A stretch of 64,000 nt of DNA from contig JALIGW010000010.1 of the NCBI GenBank assembly GCA_023053685.1, positions 9,031,012 through 9,095,011 of the forward strand, read 5' to 3'. Below the pieces are notes generated by a model, which saw only the letters and a program-made list of their open reading frames with translations, made no database searches and was not told where the DNA came from. Numbering within the stretch: position 1 is the stretch's first letter; each line of letters begins with the position of its first letter. Positions 43,085-53,440 of the stretch are shown here, one piece after another. The translations under genes were made by a program, and so were the position numbers. The DNA comes from Diadophis punctatus similis (lineage: Eukaryota; Chordata; Lepidosauria; Squamata; Dipsadidae).

Positions 43085-45989
43085 CACACTCTATTACAAA
43101 GAGAGGGGAGAAATGGTGGACAGCTTAAGAACCAGGAGGAGGAGGAGCCACGGCTGGGATGGCGGCGGTGGAAAACTTCGCTTCGCAGGTGAACTGACTT
43201 TTCTCGGCTATTTCTGCCTGAGGGAGCCCACCCCTGGAGTTTTCTTCTTATCGGGGTGAATCTGGACCCCGGCAGGCACACGAGATTAACGGCGGAGACA
43301 CCAGCCCATTGCGGATAATACCGCAAGTTCTCCTGTTTGACTGCCATCTGACTAACATCTGTGAAGACGCCCTTCCATCTTGGAATTTCAGACGCCGTGA
43401 GGGCCGATTGATTTGTGAGGCCTGACTTAGAGAAAAAGAAAAGCTTGGAATCTTTCTAAAAAAAGCTGTGACAGTGAGCAAGATCCTGAGAAGGCTTGAG
43501 GGCGATCAGGGTTGAATTGACATCAGCTGTGGAGAGACAGCGAGCTCGGACGACGTGCCTCACCATCGGCAACGGAGAGCTCTGCCATTTCCCTGTGTAC
43601 CCAGATAAAGAGATCAGCTGGGATGCGGACGTTTGAACCCTCCCATTAATTTACCAACTTGCCAGGAAGAGCGAGACCGAAACGGGAAGCATATTTCGAA
43701 GCCGACGGACTGGGCGTAATGGTAGGGGGGCCATGCAAACTATTTTGAAATAGATCTCTGTTCGGGAGGAAGAAAGGATTTTCTCTGGACATGACATTGA
43801 TCTCTGTCCTTCGAAACCCCCATCGTTGTTATCGAGGGGGCGAAGATACATCTCGGGCATTAACGTTTGTCCTTGGATGCCAGAAAAAACTTTTTTGGGA
43901 AAGATCGCGAGAAGCCGCCATTACTGCCTGCCTTGTCATCTGGAAGGCAGTTTCTGGAAGGTACGGAACTACAGAAAATTCACTCTCCTGAGCGTCACCC
44001 TCCCCCCTGTGGCCACCAGCGTGCACCCAGAGGCTTTTTTAAAGCTACAGTGACTATATTTATCCCGGATGCTTCTTTTAACATCACCTTGGCTCCTGTG
44101 GACGCTCTTACTTACTCTATCGATCAGAGCAACCAAGGCAAAGATGCTGAACCCCCCCTCGGCTAGAATTCGATCATACACCGAGGGGTGTAGGACTTTA
44201 GACTTTCAAAGCCACCAGAATAAGGAAGGTCTTCAGCCACCCTTGGACTATAAAGAAACTGGGGAGTTGAGTCCACCAGGGGTTTTCCCTCCCCAGCACT
44301 CCTTTACCCTGGTGATCCTGCCGCCTTTTCAGAACTTTTTTAGAAACCTTTTTAAATTGTATCCTCCCCTCTGAGGTGCGGTATGGGTGTGGCTGAATAT
44401 GGCTAGAATGTGATGAGTGTTTGAGTATTAGTAAGTGTGCAAAAATGGAAAAGTTAGGGACTGGGATTCTGTCCCCCCCCCCGCTGAGTGTAGAAACAGA
44501 AGTGGGGGGGAGGGGACTTGGCTACCCTTTCCTGTGAGAATGGTATGTATGGCCTGCAGGGAGGGAGGGAGACCAGCGGGGGAGGGGAGGGGGTCTCTGG
44601 TGTAGGCGAGAGCCGGAACATCTCGGTCATAATGGGAAGAGGCAGATATGGCGGGAGCAGAGGGGTGGGCCGCTCTCGGGGAATAAGACCTCGCTGTTTA
44701 CAAGCGATCCCTTGTTCCGGCCCCTCCGATCCGGTTCCATCTTGCTCAACCCGGATACCTGGCAACCAGGGTTCTCAGGGCCCTGGGCTCAGGATGCTGC
44801 TGCTTAACGCCAGGTCAATTATCAACAAAGCCCCCCTGATACGTGATTTAATCACAGAGGAGGGGGCAGACCTGGTGTGCGTTACCGAGACCTGGCTGGG
44901 GCAGGAGGGGGGAGTAGCTCATGGGGTGTGTTTCCATCAGTACGCTGACGACACCCAGCTGTACATCACCACCCCGTCTGACTTCAGGGAGGCAGTTGAT
45001 GTAATGTGCCGATGCCTGGACGACGTTAAGATCTGGATGGGGAGGAACAGACTCAGACTTAATCCCGACAAGACTGAGTGGCTGTGGATATTGCCCCCTA
45101 AGGACCATGACAACTGTCCCTCCTTGGTCTTCGAGGGTGCGAAACTGACTCCCTCAGACCAGGCCCGCAACTTGGGGGTCCTCCTAGATCCACAGCTAAA
45201 ATTAGACCATCATCTTTCTGCTGTGGCTAGGGGGGCCTTTGCACAGGTCCACCTGGTGCACCAGCTGCGGCCATACCTGGAGAAGGAGGCTCTACTCACG
45301 GTCACTCATGCCCTTGTCACCTCGCGTTTGGACTACTGCAATGCGCTCTACATGGGGCTACCCTTGAAGAGTATCCGGAGACTTCAGTTGGTGCAAAATG
45401 CGGCTGCGCGTGCTGTGGTGGGTGTGCCAAGGTACACCCACGTGACACCGATACTCCGCCAGTTGCATTGGTTGCCCATCGGTCTCCGGGTCCAATTCAA
45501 GGTGTTGATCACCATCTTTAAAGCCCTTCATGGCTTAGGACCAGGATATCTTCGGGACCGCATTCTGCCTCATACTTCCCTCCGACCGGTTAGGGCCCAC
45601 AGAGTTGGCCTCCTCCAGGTCCCGTCGGCCAAACAATGCGGGCTGGTGGGCCCTAGGGGGAGAGCCTTCTCTGTGGCTGGCCCCGTGCTCTGGAACCAAC
45701 TACCCCCAGAGACCCGAACCATCCCCACTCTGCTGGCCTTCCGAAAAGCCGTTAAGACATGGCTCTTCCTGCAGGTGGGGGGGACAGCTTAATCCACTCG
45801 AGCTCACCCCCCAAGTATGTATGGTGTTGAATGGATGTTGTTGTTTTTTATACTGCTTTTTAAATTTTGTATTTATTTTTAATTATATGTAATTTTGATT
45901 ATTCTTGTATTTTTCTTTGTTGTACGCCGCCCTGAGTCCTTCGGGAGTTGGGCGGCATATAAGAATAACAAAATAAATAAATAAATAAA
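43085..45989 (+). mobile_element. L2-clade LINE with internal deletion
   Basis: Begins near 43085 with a GC-rich 5' region (GGCTGGGATGGCGGCGG), followed by ORF2 with a large internal deletion (see next entry). The 3' UTR has CGCCGCCCTGAGTCCTTCGG and GGGCGGCATATAA near 45925-45960 and a (AATA)n tail to 45989. It seems to keep its 5' end, since about 1.4 kb of GC-rich leader precedes the frame. No TSD is visible. Its RT is very close to that of the nested L2 at 37878-40219. Confidence 0.85.
44518..45792 (+). CDS. L2 fused ORF: endonuclease start joined to RT C-terminal part, 424 aa
   Basis: Seen: a 92-aa N-terminal region of Gly/Ser-rich sequence, then LLLNARSIINKAPLIRDLIT and LVCVTETWLGQEGG (the first endonuclease blocks, with the Asn and Glu active-site motifs), and after VAHGVCF the frame jumps to QYADDTQLYITTPSDF, the RT catalytic box. 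It continues LNPDKTEWLWILPP, LLDPQLKLDHHL, RLDYCNALYMGLP to LFLQVGGTA. The rest of the endonuclease, the linker and RT motifs A and B are missing. The deletion preserved the frame and no stop occurs in 424 codons. It cannot be an active RT, though a chimeric protein could be translated. The true start is uncertain; the EN-proximal Met may serve instead. Confidence 0.8.
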   Translation: MATLSCENGMYGLQGGRETSGGGEGVSGVGESRNISVIMGRGRYGGSRGVGRSRGIRPRCLQAIPCSGPSDPVPSCSTRIPGNQGSQGPGLRMLLLNARSIINKAPLIRDLITEEGADLVCVTETWLGQEGGVAHGVCFHQYADDTQLYITTPSDFREAVDVMCRCLDDVKIWMGRNRLRLNPDKTEWLWILPPKDHDNCPSLVFEGAKLTPSDQARNLGVLLDPQLKLDHHLSAVARGAFAQVHLVHQLRPYLEKEALLTVTHALVTSRLDYCNALYMGLPLKSIRRLQLVQNAAARAVVGVPRYTHVTPILRQLHWLPIGLRVQFKVLITIFKALHGLGPGYLRDRILPHTSLRPVRAHRVGLLQVPSAKQCGLVGPRGRAFSVAGPVLWNQLPPETRTIPTLLAFRKAVKTWLFLQVGGTA

Positions 45990-46069
45990 CCAATGTGTGC
46001 ACATAAAAATATTTTAACTAAGAGTTAAAAGAAGATGTATAGAAGATTGAATACTGGTGAATACTTAGA

Positions 46070-46370
46070 ACCACAGCTAAGTAGCACATATCTACAAAAA
46101 GGAAGTCAAAAGGCTAAAGCAGAACTAATACTCTTTGCTTCAGTGTTTTCCCAAAGGAGAAATTATGGTTAAATGAACCCAAGGAGAACAATTGACATAA
46201 TAAGGGAATGATAATTCAACGTAAGTAGAAATATCTTTAGGTTATACCCATCTATCATGAAAAAGTTTGCTTCCAGAACAAGACCAATTACATCTGAAAC
46301 TCTAAAAGAGCTTGCACTTTCATCTCAGAGTCTTTCTCGCTGGAATCTTTAAAAAATATGGAGAACAGGC
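46070..46370 (+). pseudogene. Degenerate CR1 fragment, plus strand
   Basis: A weak CR1 ORF2 trace: KAEL..FASVFSQR near 46118-46160, and LKTLKELALSS-like sequence near 46290-46320, matching the LHPRVLKELA block of intact copies, then ..SW.TG-like remains near 46350-46370. Heavily mutated. The next part of the same LINE follows in opposite orientation. Confidence 0.5.
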
Positions 46371-46735
46371 ATTTTTTTTTGCCTAGATGTAATATCTTAC
46401 TTTTCTCTCCATTGAATTTCATTTTGTTAAATAGGGCCCTGTGTTCAAGTCTGTCAAAATCCTTCTGGGTCTTGAGTCTATGTTCTGGGGTGTTGGCTAT
46501 TCCTGCCAGCTTGGTGTTGTCTCTAAATTTGATGAGCTCCCCTTCTATTCCCTCATCTAAATCATTTATGAAGATATTGAAGAGTACTGAGCCTAGAACA
46601 GAACCTTGGGGTATCCCAGTGCTTACTTCCATCCATGTAGATGTAGTTCCATTAAGGACTATACATTGAGTGTGGTTTGTCAGCCAGTTACCAAATCCAT
46701 CTGGTGGTGATGCTGTCTTTTGGAGTTAGGTGGCT
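46371..46735 (-). pseudogene. CR1 RT fragment, inverted relative to its neighbour
   Basis: The minus frame (46288-46632) reads STGIPQGSVLGSVLFNIFIN (motif B), KFRDNTKLAG where FADDTKLAG is expected (catalytic Asp lost), LKTQKDFDRLEH and KSKILHLGKK. Upstream to 46735 are traces of the SWLTN-type region. It stops at ILHLGKK without a CR1 3' end, which is unusual for a retrotransposed copy. Confidence 0.75.
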
Positions 46736-46739
46736 AATA

Positions 46740-48330
46740 AATTCAAATAAATAAATAGGTAAGGGAATACTATAGAATCTAACTAATATCAATAGTTAGA
46801 AGCAATATCAAACTTGTTTAAGAAAGGGACATGCATAAAATGATATGGAATTGGCTGATTGCAGAGATAGTCTGTTATTGTGAAGGACTGTTAACAACTC
46901 CTGCTGAATGGATTTATTAATCCATAATTTACTGCTAGTAGTTTGATTATAAAAAGGGCCAGAAAAGAAATATATTTGCAAGTTTTTGAATCCCTATCCT
47001 TGCATAGCAAGGAATGACGGTCATGCTGGTTTAATTGGTTAGAGGTGATAAAATATAAATAATAATTATTTCTTGCTACCAAACCATAATCTTTCTTATC
47101 TTGCCTTTCTGGATAAGTCTGGTGCATATTTATTAAAAATAACTTGATGGCTAGACTTTTCAATAGCATTCCATGAAAATAGGGAAATTTACGTGGGAAA
47201 ATGGCTTATGGATTCAGTGAGAAATATGTGTAATTTTTCTTGTCTTTTTCTTTTTAAAAATGCATTAATTTAATAGTAGTTATTCATAACTTCCTTAGAA
47301 AGTCTCCACATTATCACCATGTAGTCATCTTTCAGAGACTGCCCAGTATGTTATTAAAATGTAGATTTGTCTTTTATGTCAGTTTCAGCTCAATTATTTC
47401 TTATCAGATAGTATTTCTTCAGACACCTTTCTTATAAATTTCTTAACTCCTTTCAAAGCAAAGTTCTATCATGGTCTCTAAAAAGTAGAGCAGCTGCTCT
47501 AATAATCCTAGTACAAAAGACAGGGTAGGGAAAAACAAGTTCAGTTTATTTTACAAACTGATACATTACTTACTGGAGGCCCCAGGCCCCAGGTGGCAGC
47601 TTTCTCTGTGAAAAATAATTCTGTTTTTAAGCAGCAAGGGATTAAAAAATGTTCATGTCACAGAAATTGTGTGGCAAATCTTATCTGTAACATCAATTGG
47701 TCTCACAGTAACCTTGTCATTGTAAGGTATGCTATCTTACATAATAGTGGCTTTTGTTTGCGTGCCATGACCCTAGAGACCTTTGTGATCTCTGTGAAGA
47801 ATAATATGCAATTTTCATAATCTATTTAGGATGCATTAAAATTCTGCTCTTGGTTTTTCTGGAATATTTCACTAGGTCTTTTCTATATGCTTGGTGAGCA
47901 GATTGTCTCTTCATATTTCAATATAGATTACAAGGACATTTATCACAATACAGCATCAGCCTTTCTATTTTATTCTGCAGAAAAACTGCAACTCACAAAG
48001 ATTTGTCTGTAGTTGAAGCTCCACTGAAGACTATGAAACTTCTGGATAAAGGCATTTGGGATTAATGACAAACTTTCACCCCATGTATGTGTATTATGAA
48101 AGTCCTTGAGTCATTTTAGATTTAAACCTCACCCACCAAAGTAAAGGCCCAAAACTTTACTTTGGTGGAAAATGAATATTTTTTAGAAAAGAAGCTTTTA
48201 AATACAGAATTATTTACATGGATCAATATTTTGTCCCAAATTAATAAATCAGAATTTAATATGTACTAATTACCTAGCATTCTTTATAGACAGATTTCCA
48301 GATTAATTTGATTTTTCTAGTCACACATGT
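46740..48330. other. Unique intronic sequence
   Basis: AT-rich; no transposon or exon recognised on either strand. Confidence 0.5.
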
Positions 48331-48930
48331 TGTCATGTCCCTGTTGGAGCCTGAATCTGCGGAGGAAGATGAGCCAGAGCTGGAGCCGAAGGAGAACGAG
48401 GGGGCGGCTTCGTTGGCTTTGGAGGAATGTGGGGAGGAGGCAGGCAAGGGCCCCTCAGGAGTGGGATGGCTTGCTAGCAGGGAGGAACAGGGCCAGGGCG
48501 ACCAAGAGAGGGCAGGCAGTGGACATGAGGAGTGACGGAGCTCAGGGAATGAGCAAGAACCGCCCCCTCCTGATCCCCAAGCACAGAGAGTGGAGAGGAG
48601 GCGGGAACAGCGCAGGCCGATCTGATGACTTGGGAGGAGAGCGCCCTGCCCTTCTTCACAAGGCACACCTGGATATTGAGACTTAAAGAGACGCTGTGGG
48701 GAAAGGCATTTGTTGGGAACAAATGCTGAATTCATGGAGTTTTGTATGATGTTGCCGATGTTTGGAGTTTCCTGGACTTCTTGATTTATTTGTTGCTTCC
48801 TGGATTAATTGCCTTGTTCCTTTGCTTCCTGGACTCATTGACTTATTCCTTTGGCCCCCTGGATTTCTTACTTTGCAGCCAATATGCTCACAGCGTTTTG
48901 CTGGACTACTTGCAGTCAGAGGCTGCAGGA

Positions 48931-48972
<42 letters not shown>

Positions 48973-49117
48973 TGTGTGTGTGTGCATGCGTGTGTGTGTG
49001 ATCACTTTGCTCTGTGGCTTGCCATAATGTGGGAGCATTTGGGGGGGAAGTTAGAGCAATAAAGGGGCGATTTGAACTATCAGCTGACTGTGTTGCCTCT
49101 GTGCCTTGCCCTGGGTC
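48331..49117 (+). mobile_element. Gypsy (Sushi-like) LTR
   Basis: Starts TGTCATGTCCCTG near 48331 and ends near CCCTGGGTCAT (about 49117), followed by gag-like sequence. Contains an AATAAAGGGG signal near 49060. A (GT)n tract lies inside. The frame at 48308-48535 (Glu-rich) is within the LTR and is not a gene. The exact ends and TSD are not determined. Confidence 0.55.
48934..49000. repeat. (GT)n microsatellite
   Basis: About 67 bp of GT repeats with two interruptions (TTTG and CATGC), inside the LTR. Confidence 0.95.
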
Positions 49118-49120
49118 ATC

Positions 49121-49190
49121 ATTTAATTTAATTTAATTTAATAAGCGTTCTTATAAGCCGCCCAATCCCGTGGGACTCAAAATCATATTT
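49121..49190 (-). mobile_element. Short L2 3' end
   Basis: On the minus strand GAGTCCCACGGGATTGGGCG followed by GCTTATAAGAAC and a (TTAAA)n-type tail is the L2 3' end, only about 70 bp long. It is inserted between the Gypsy LTR and gag. Confidence 0.6.
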
Positions 49191-49229
49191 TGTTCCTGAT
49201 CTCCTCTTCAGCTTGGTCCTCCGTACCAC

Positions 49230-49543
49230 ATTGGATGACTTTGGATCAGCTGCACACTGATAATGAGCAGTTAGCCCAGCAGGTGGCCCTCCTGATTGTG
49301 CAGGTTGCGCAGATGTAAGCAGCCCATGCTGCAAATGTCCGGTAGTGGTGCCGGATAAATTTGATGGCTTCCTGGTCCAATTTCCAGCATTTTTTGGGCA
49401 GTGCCAGCTTTACATGAGCCTTTGGCCCGAGGACTTCCCACTGTCTGGGATAAGGTGGGGGTTTTTTGATCAGCCTTTTTGTCAGGGTCAGCGGCGTGTT
49501 AGGCGATAAGATAGTTCCGCCTAGAGAGAATTGTCATGCTGAC
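49230..49543 (+). pseudogene. Sushi-like Gypsy gag N-terminal remnant
   Basis: Plus-strand translation gives TLDQLHTDNEQLAQQVALLI (from about 49235), then VPDKFDGFLVQFPAFFGQC and QLYMSLWPEDFP after a stop and a shift. Known: this leucine/Gln-rich start and the FxGQC/LYMxLxPxDFP block are typical of Sushi-ichi type Gypsy gag, the family from which mammalian PEG10/RTL genes derive. It is truncated by a hAT at 49544 and does not resume after it. The matching pol type occurs at 62739-64000, but the two are far apart and may be separate insertions. Confidence 0.65.
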
Positions 49544-49804
49544 CAGGGTAGGGTTCCCAAATTTTTACTACCACTCTGTGGGTGTGGCTTATTTTGTGGG
49601 TGTGGCTTGATGGTCATGTGACTGGGTGGGAGTGGCTTGCCAGCCATGTGACCAGGTGGGAGTGGTTTGACGGTCATGTGACCGGGTGGGGGTTGCTTGG
49701 TGATCATGTGACTGGGTGGTCATGTGACTGGGTGGGCATGGCCAACTTGACGTCACTCACATCAAGGGTTAGGGTTAGGGTGCCTGGCCTCTCCTCGCCT
49801 CTAA

Positions 49805-50005
49805 GGCCTCCCCTTTTCTTTCCTTTCCTTTCTTTTCCCATTCCATTCCATTCCTTTCCTTCCATTTCCTCCCCTCTCCTCTCTTCCCCCTTTCCTTCTT
49901 CCCCTCCCCTCCCCTTTCCTTTCCTTCTTTCCTTTCCTTTCCTTCCCTTCCCTTCCCCTCCCCCCTTTCCTTTCCTTTCCTTTCCCCATGTTCCATTCCT
50001 TTCCT
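49805..50005. repeat. (CCTTT)n-like pyrimidine tract
   Basis: About 200 bp of CCTTT/CCCTT repeats. The Glu/Lys/Gly-rich minus-strand frames across it are artefacts. Confidence 0.9.
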
Positions 50006-50025
50006 CCTTTCCTAACCCCAAACAC

Positions 50026-50153
50026 AGGGCTCTTCAAACTTGACAGCTTTAAGACTAGTGGACTTCAACTCCCAGAATTCCTCCTCCAGTCATGCTAGCT
50101 CAGGAATGGGAGTTGAAGTCCACAAGTCTTAAACTTCTAAGTTTGAAGACCCT
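50026..50153. repeat. Palindromic MITE-like repeat
   Basis: Left arm GGGCTCTTCAAACTTG.. with GTGGACTTCAACTCCCAGAA; right arm ..GGGAGTTGAAGTCCAC and AAGTTTGAAGACCC. The arms are inverted complements over about 50 bp around a GCTAGC-containing centre. Such a near-palindrome is common in squamate DNA and behaves like a MITE. Confidence 0.75.
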
Positions 50154-50784
50154 TAAAAAAAACCATTTAAAGACCATTTTAAAAAAAGTTCTAACCTCGC
50201 TTGGGGCAGCAACGGTGGCGGTGGCTCCCTTCCCCCCTCCCCAGCGGCTTCGCCTTTCTCTGCATGTGGTGGGAAAGGGCTTGGAGAGGAGCCCCGGGGG
50301 GGTGCGGAAGAGAGCATGGAATGGGGGATCCATCCTCCCCAATCCTGATCAAGCAGTCCTCGCAGGCCAGCTGCCAGGGGCGCGATCTATGTGGCTCTCC
50401 AGCCAGAAAACTTCATAATGGGAAGAGTGGGGGGAACCCCTCCAGCCGCGAAGCTCGCACTGGGTGACAGGAGCCGAAGCAGCTTTTCAAAAGCAAGGTT
50501 TTTGGAATCAGGACTGCTTGAAAGGATTGGGGAGGATGGATCCCCCCATTCCACGCTCTCTTACCCCCCGCCCGGGCTCCCCTCCTAGCCTTTCTCCACC
50601 ATACGTGGAGAAAGGCAAAGCAGCCAGCGGGGGAGAGGGGGGAAGGCATGGGGTGGAAGGTTCCTCCATGGTGTACACTCTGCTCAACCCTGTTCCATTC
50701 CTTTCCTTTAATCCTTCTTTCCTTTCCCCTTTCCTTTCCTCCTCCTTTCCTTTCCTCCTCCTTTCCTTCCCTTCCTTCCTCTTT

Positions 50785-50789
50785 CTTCT

Positions 50790-50862
<73 letters not shown>

Positions 50863-50900
50863 TTTCTTTCTTTCTTTCTTCTTTCTTTCTCTCTTTCTCC
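50785..50900. repeat. (CTTT)n microsatellite
   Basis: About 115 bp of CTTT repeats with few interruptions, inside the 49544 hAT. Poly-Lys/Glu frames here are spurious. Confidence 0.95.
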
Positions 50901-51467
50901 TCTTTTTTTCACTTGGTGGTGGGAGAAGGAATAAAGTGGTCTGGTAGAGTAGATGGCCCGGGATAATCGCCGAAGAAGGCTGCTGAAGGGGGGGGGAAAT
51001 GAAGATAGCTCCTGCCACCCGTTTCCCCTCCCCTCAGCACCCCAAGAAGCCTGGAACGTGCGAAATTGCCTGGGATCACCGTCGTGCATTCGTGGCTTCT
51101 CAGACTGCGGGAGGGGAATGGAGATAGCTCCTGCCGCCCATTTCCCTCCCCTCAGCACTCCAAGAAGCCTGGAATGTGCTAAATTGCCTGGGATCATCGT
51201 CACGCGTTCGTGGCTCTTTCAGCGTCTCATGCGCTCCCTCAGCCATCCTGCTTGGACTCACTGTGGGGTAGGAAGGCAGCACATGCGCAGTGCCGGCTGC
51301 TTGGCTTCTAAGCATGCACAGAAGAATTTTTTAAAAAATGTAAAAACATTTTTTTAAAAAAAATGGTGGTGCCCAGGGACTGGCAACCGACTGTGATGTC
51401 ACCAGCCGGTTGCCACCGGTGTGGTAGAGTGGACCGCACCAGTAGGAACCCACCACTGATGCTGACC

Positions 51468-51737
51468 TGTTAGAATATAGAATAACATAGAAATGACTTA
51501 GCAGAATAAAGGGGGAGTGAGGTGGGCTTATTAGGCATGGCGTGTGATGTGTAGAAAAGTATAAAAGTATGAATTGTAAATATGTCTTTGCTCTCCTTCC
51601 TCTCAATCCAACTTGGGAAGAGGCTTGGAGGCCAGCCTTTGCAAACACTTTTTCTTTCTCTCAATAAACCTTTGATTTGTGAACCAGATCTGTCTCTGTA
51701 TTGTGAGTATTAAAATAATTGGCAGTCTTATCTCACA
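51468..51737 (+). mobile_element. Possible solo LTR (270 bp)
   Basis: Begins TGTTAGAATATAG and ends TTATCTCACA (TG..CA), with CTCAATAAACC near 51660 as a polyadenylation-like signal, and is followed by TACTGGTGCTGAAG. No TSD was found at these ends. Identity is tentative. Confidence 0.45.
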
Positions 51738-51854
51738 TACTGGTGCTGAAGAAGGAGACCTATGATTTGTCCATGAAACTGCAGCCATTTCAGTGTCACT
51801 AGTCATGTGATTGTGATTAGGATACTTGGCAACTAGCACATATATGGTGACATC

Positions 51855-53178
51855 CAGTGGTGGGATTCAAATAATTTAACAACAGGTTCTCTGCCTTAAT
51901 GACCAGCTGGGTGGGCATGGCTGGGTGGGCATGTGACTGGGTGGGCATGGCCAACTTGATTGGTCTCACCCTTAGGAAATTTCTCCTTAGTCCAACTCAC
52001 AATAAAATAACACAATAAAATAGCACTGTTCCAATATTTAGAGTAGAATAGAATATAATAACAGAGTTGAAAGGGACCTTAGAGGTCTTCTAGTCCAACC
52101 CCCTGCTTAGGCAGGAAACCCTACACAACTTCAGACAAATGGTTATCCAATCTCTTCTTTAAAACTTCCAGTGTTGGAGCATTTACAACTTCTGGAGGCA
52201 AGTTGTTCCTCTGATTAATTGTTCTAACCGTCAGGAAATTTGAAGGGCTCCTACAAAAATGAGGGAGTCAATCTATTTCCAAAGCACCAAAAGGCACAAC
52301 AAGAAACAATGGATGGAAACTAACCAAAGAGAGAAGCAACCTAGGACTAAGGAGAAATTTCCTAAGAGTGAGACCAATCAACCAATGAAATAGCTTACCT
52401 TCAGAAGTTGTGGATGAGAGAGGAGGGAGGGAAGTACATCCCAAAAGGACAGCACCAGGAAACACTAAAACAATGCAGAAAACTTAAAACAGCCATTCTC
52501 CTTTTTTAAAAAAAGTCAAAACCCCAAAGCAAACGCACCAGCTGAGAAGGAAACTAAGAGCAGCTTCTCAGGCTAATTGAAAGCCTGGGCATGCTACCAA
52601 AAGTCATTAACCCTTCCAACTCTATTATTTTATGTTCTCTATGTTCTAAATTGGGTGCTTTACAGCAGAAGCAATACAGCTGGCTGGACCACACATGCAT
52701 TAAATTCATGGCCTGTATGATCAAGCTGCATCATTGTCTCCTCCTGTATCTTTTCCCCCAGGAAGAAACAAGTAGTAGCCAACACTGCAGCAGCTATAAA
52801 ATGTCTTGGGGAACTCTAGGGAGTATCAGCTGATCACAGAAGTGTTACTTAATACCCTAATGTTCGTAATCTTGGAGTTAATCCCATCCCTAGATGGGTG
52901 ATTGATGGGTTTTCCTGGGGTGTTTCCCCCTGCCCTAATCCTGTCAGTTTCTGTTGTTTATTGACTTTATTCAAGGCATGTGTCCAGCTGCATTTCAGCT
53001 GAAACTAAGTAGCCTGTTAAGTAGTTCTTGGCTGTCTGCCCAGAGCTATTAACTGAAGGGAGAAAGAAGGAAAAAAAAAACCCCTCTCTTGCACTTTATT
53101 TTCAGCCTGTTCTCCGAACTGCACATGCAATTAACTACCGGGGCGAACCGGTTGCAAACCGGCTGAATCCCACCACTG
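51855..53178. mobile_element. hAT (CAGTGGTGGGTTC family), 1.3 kb, with nested CR1
   Basis: Ends CAGTGGTGGGATTC and GAATCCCACCACTG. The TSD GTGACATC is perfect (51847-51854 and 53179-53186). GGGTGGGCATGGCC and ATGTGACTGGGTGG motifs near the left end match the other family members. A CR1 3' end with an inverted 5' part is inside (52044-52420). No transposase recognised. Confidence 0.9.
52044..52420 (-). mobile_element. CR1 3' end with 5' inversion
   Basis: 52044-52243 is a minus-strand CR1 3' end with the usual CCAACCCCCTGCTTAGGCAG string. 52244-52420 is plus-strand CR1 from the slightly more upstream ORF2 region (RNNGWKLTKE-like and NFLRVR-like traces). Read on the minus strand, an inverted 5' piece precedes a normal 3' piece, as in twin priming. 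Confidence 0.7.
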
Positions 53179-53440
53179 GTGACATCCCAAGATCACATTT
53201 TCACCATTTGCAATCTTCACAGCTGGCTTCCGACAAGGTCAAGGGGAAGTCAGAAGGAGGTGACAAGTCATTGTCACATGACATCACACTTAACAACCCA
53301 TGGTGATTCACTTAACAACTGCAGTCAAAACTGATGTCATAACTTGTGCAGTTATATGACATTTTACTTAATGACTGTGCCACTGAGAAATGGAAATGCC
53401 AGTCCCAAGTGCAGTTGGTAAGTGAGAAATACATGTACTA

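Larger units (their letters stand above)
49544..51458. mobile_element. Large hAT (CAGTGGTGGGTTC family), 1.9 kb
   Basis: Ends CAGGGTAGGGTTCCC and GGAACCCACCACTG. The TSD ATGCTGAC is perfect (49536-49543 and 51459-51466). It is in reverse orientation relative to the 14294 copy: the GTGGGTGTGGCTT.. ATGTGACTGGGTGG repeats come first and the 120-bp GC-rich units (GAAGC at 51046 and 51165) last. Inside are two pyrimidine microsatellite blocks, a palindromic repeat (50026-50153) and GC-rich sequence. No transposase recognised. Confidence 0.9.
51768..53440 (-). mobile_element. CAGGTAG-type DNA repeat, split by a hAT
   Basis: Segments 51768-51854 and 53179-53440 join across the hAT TSD. Together they give the body of the squamate repeat whose ends read CAGGTAGTCC..; seen are GTCATGTGATTGTGATTAGG, CTTGGCAAC, GTCACATGACATCACACTTA and CACTTAACAACTGCAGTCA. 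Strand assignment is arbitrary. Heavily mutated and lacking clear termini. Confidence 0.55.

Noticed and set aside
48274..48735. Glu-rich and Ser-rich frames of 75-153 aa
   Set aside because: They lie inside a Gypsy LTR and have no conserved domain.
49766..49780. Possible interstitial telomere (GGGTTAGGGTTAGGG)
   Set aside because: Only about two TTAGGG units; too short to be meaningful.
50413..51203. Long Lys/Glu/Arg-rich frames
   Set aside because: Caused by the (CTTT)n tract inside a hAT; no domain.
51738..51760. TGGTGCTGAAGAAGGAGACC as a retroviral primer-binding site
   Set aside because: No gag or pol follows, and the adjacent sequence from 51768 is a DNA repeat split by a hAT; no matching tRNA end could be verified.
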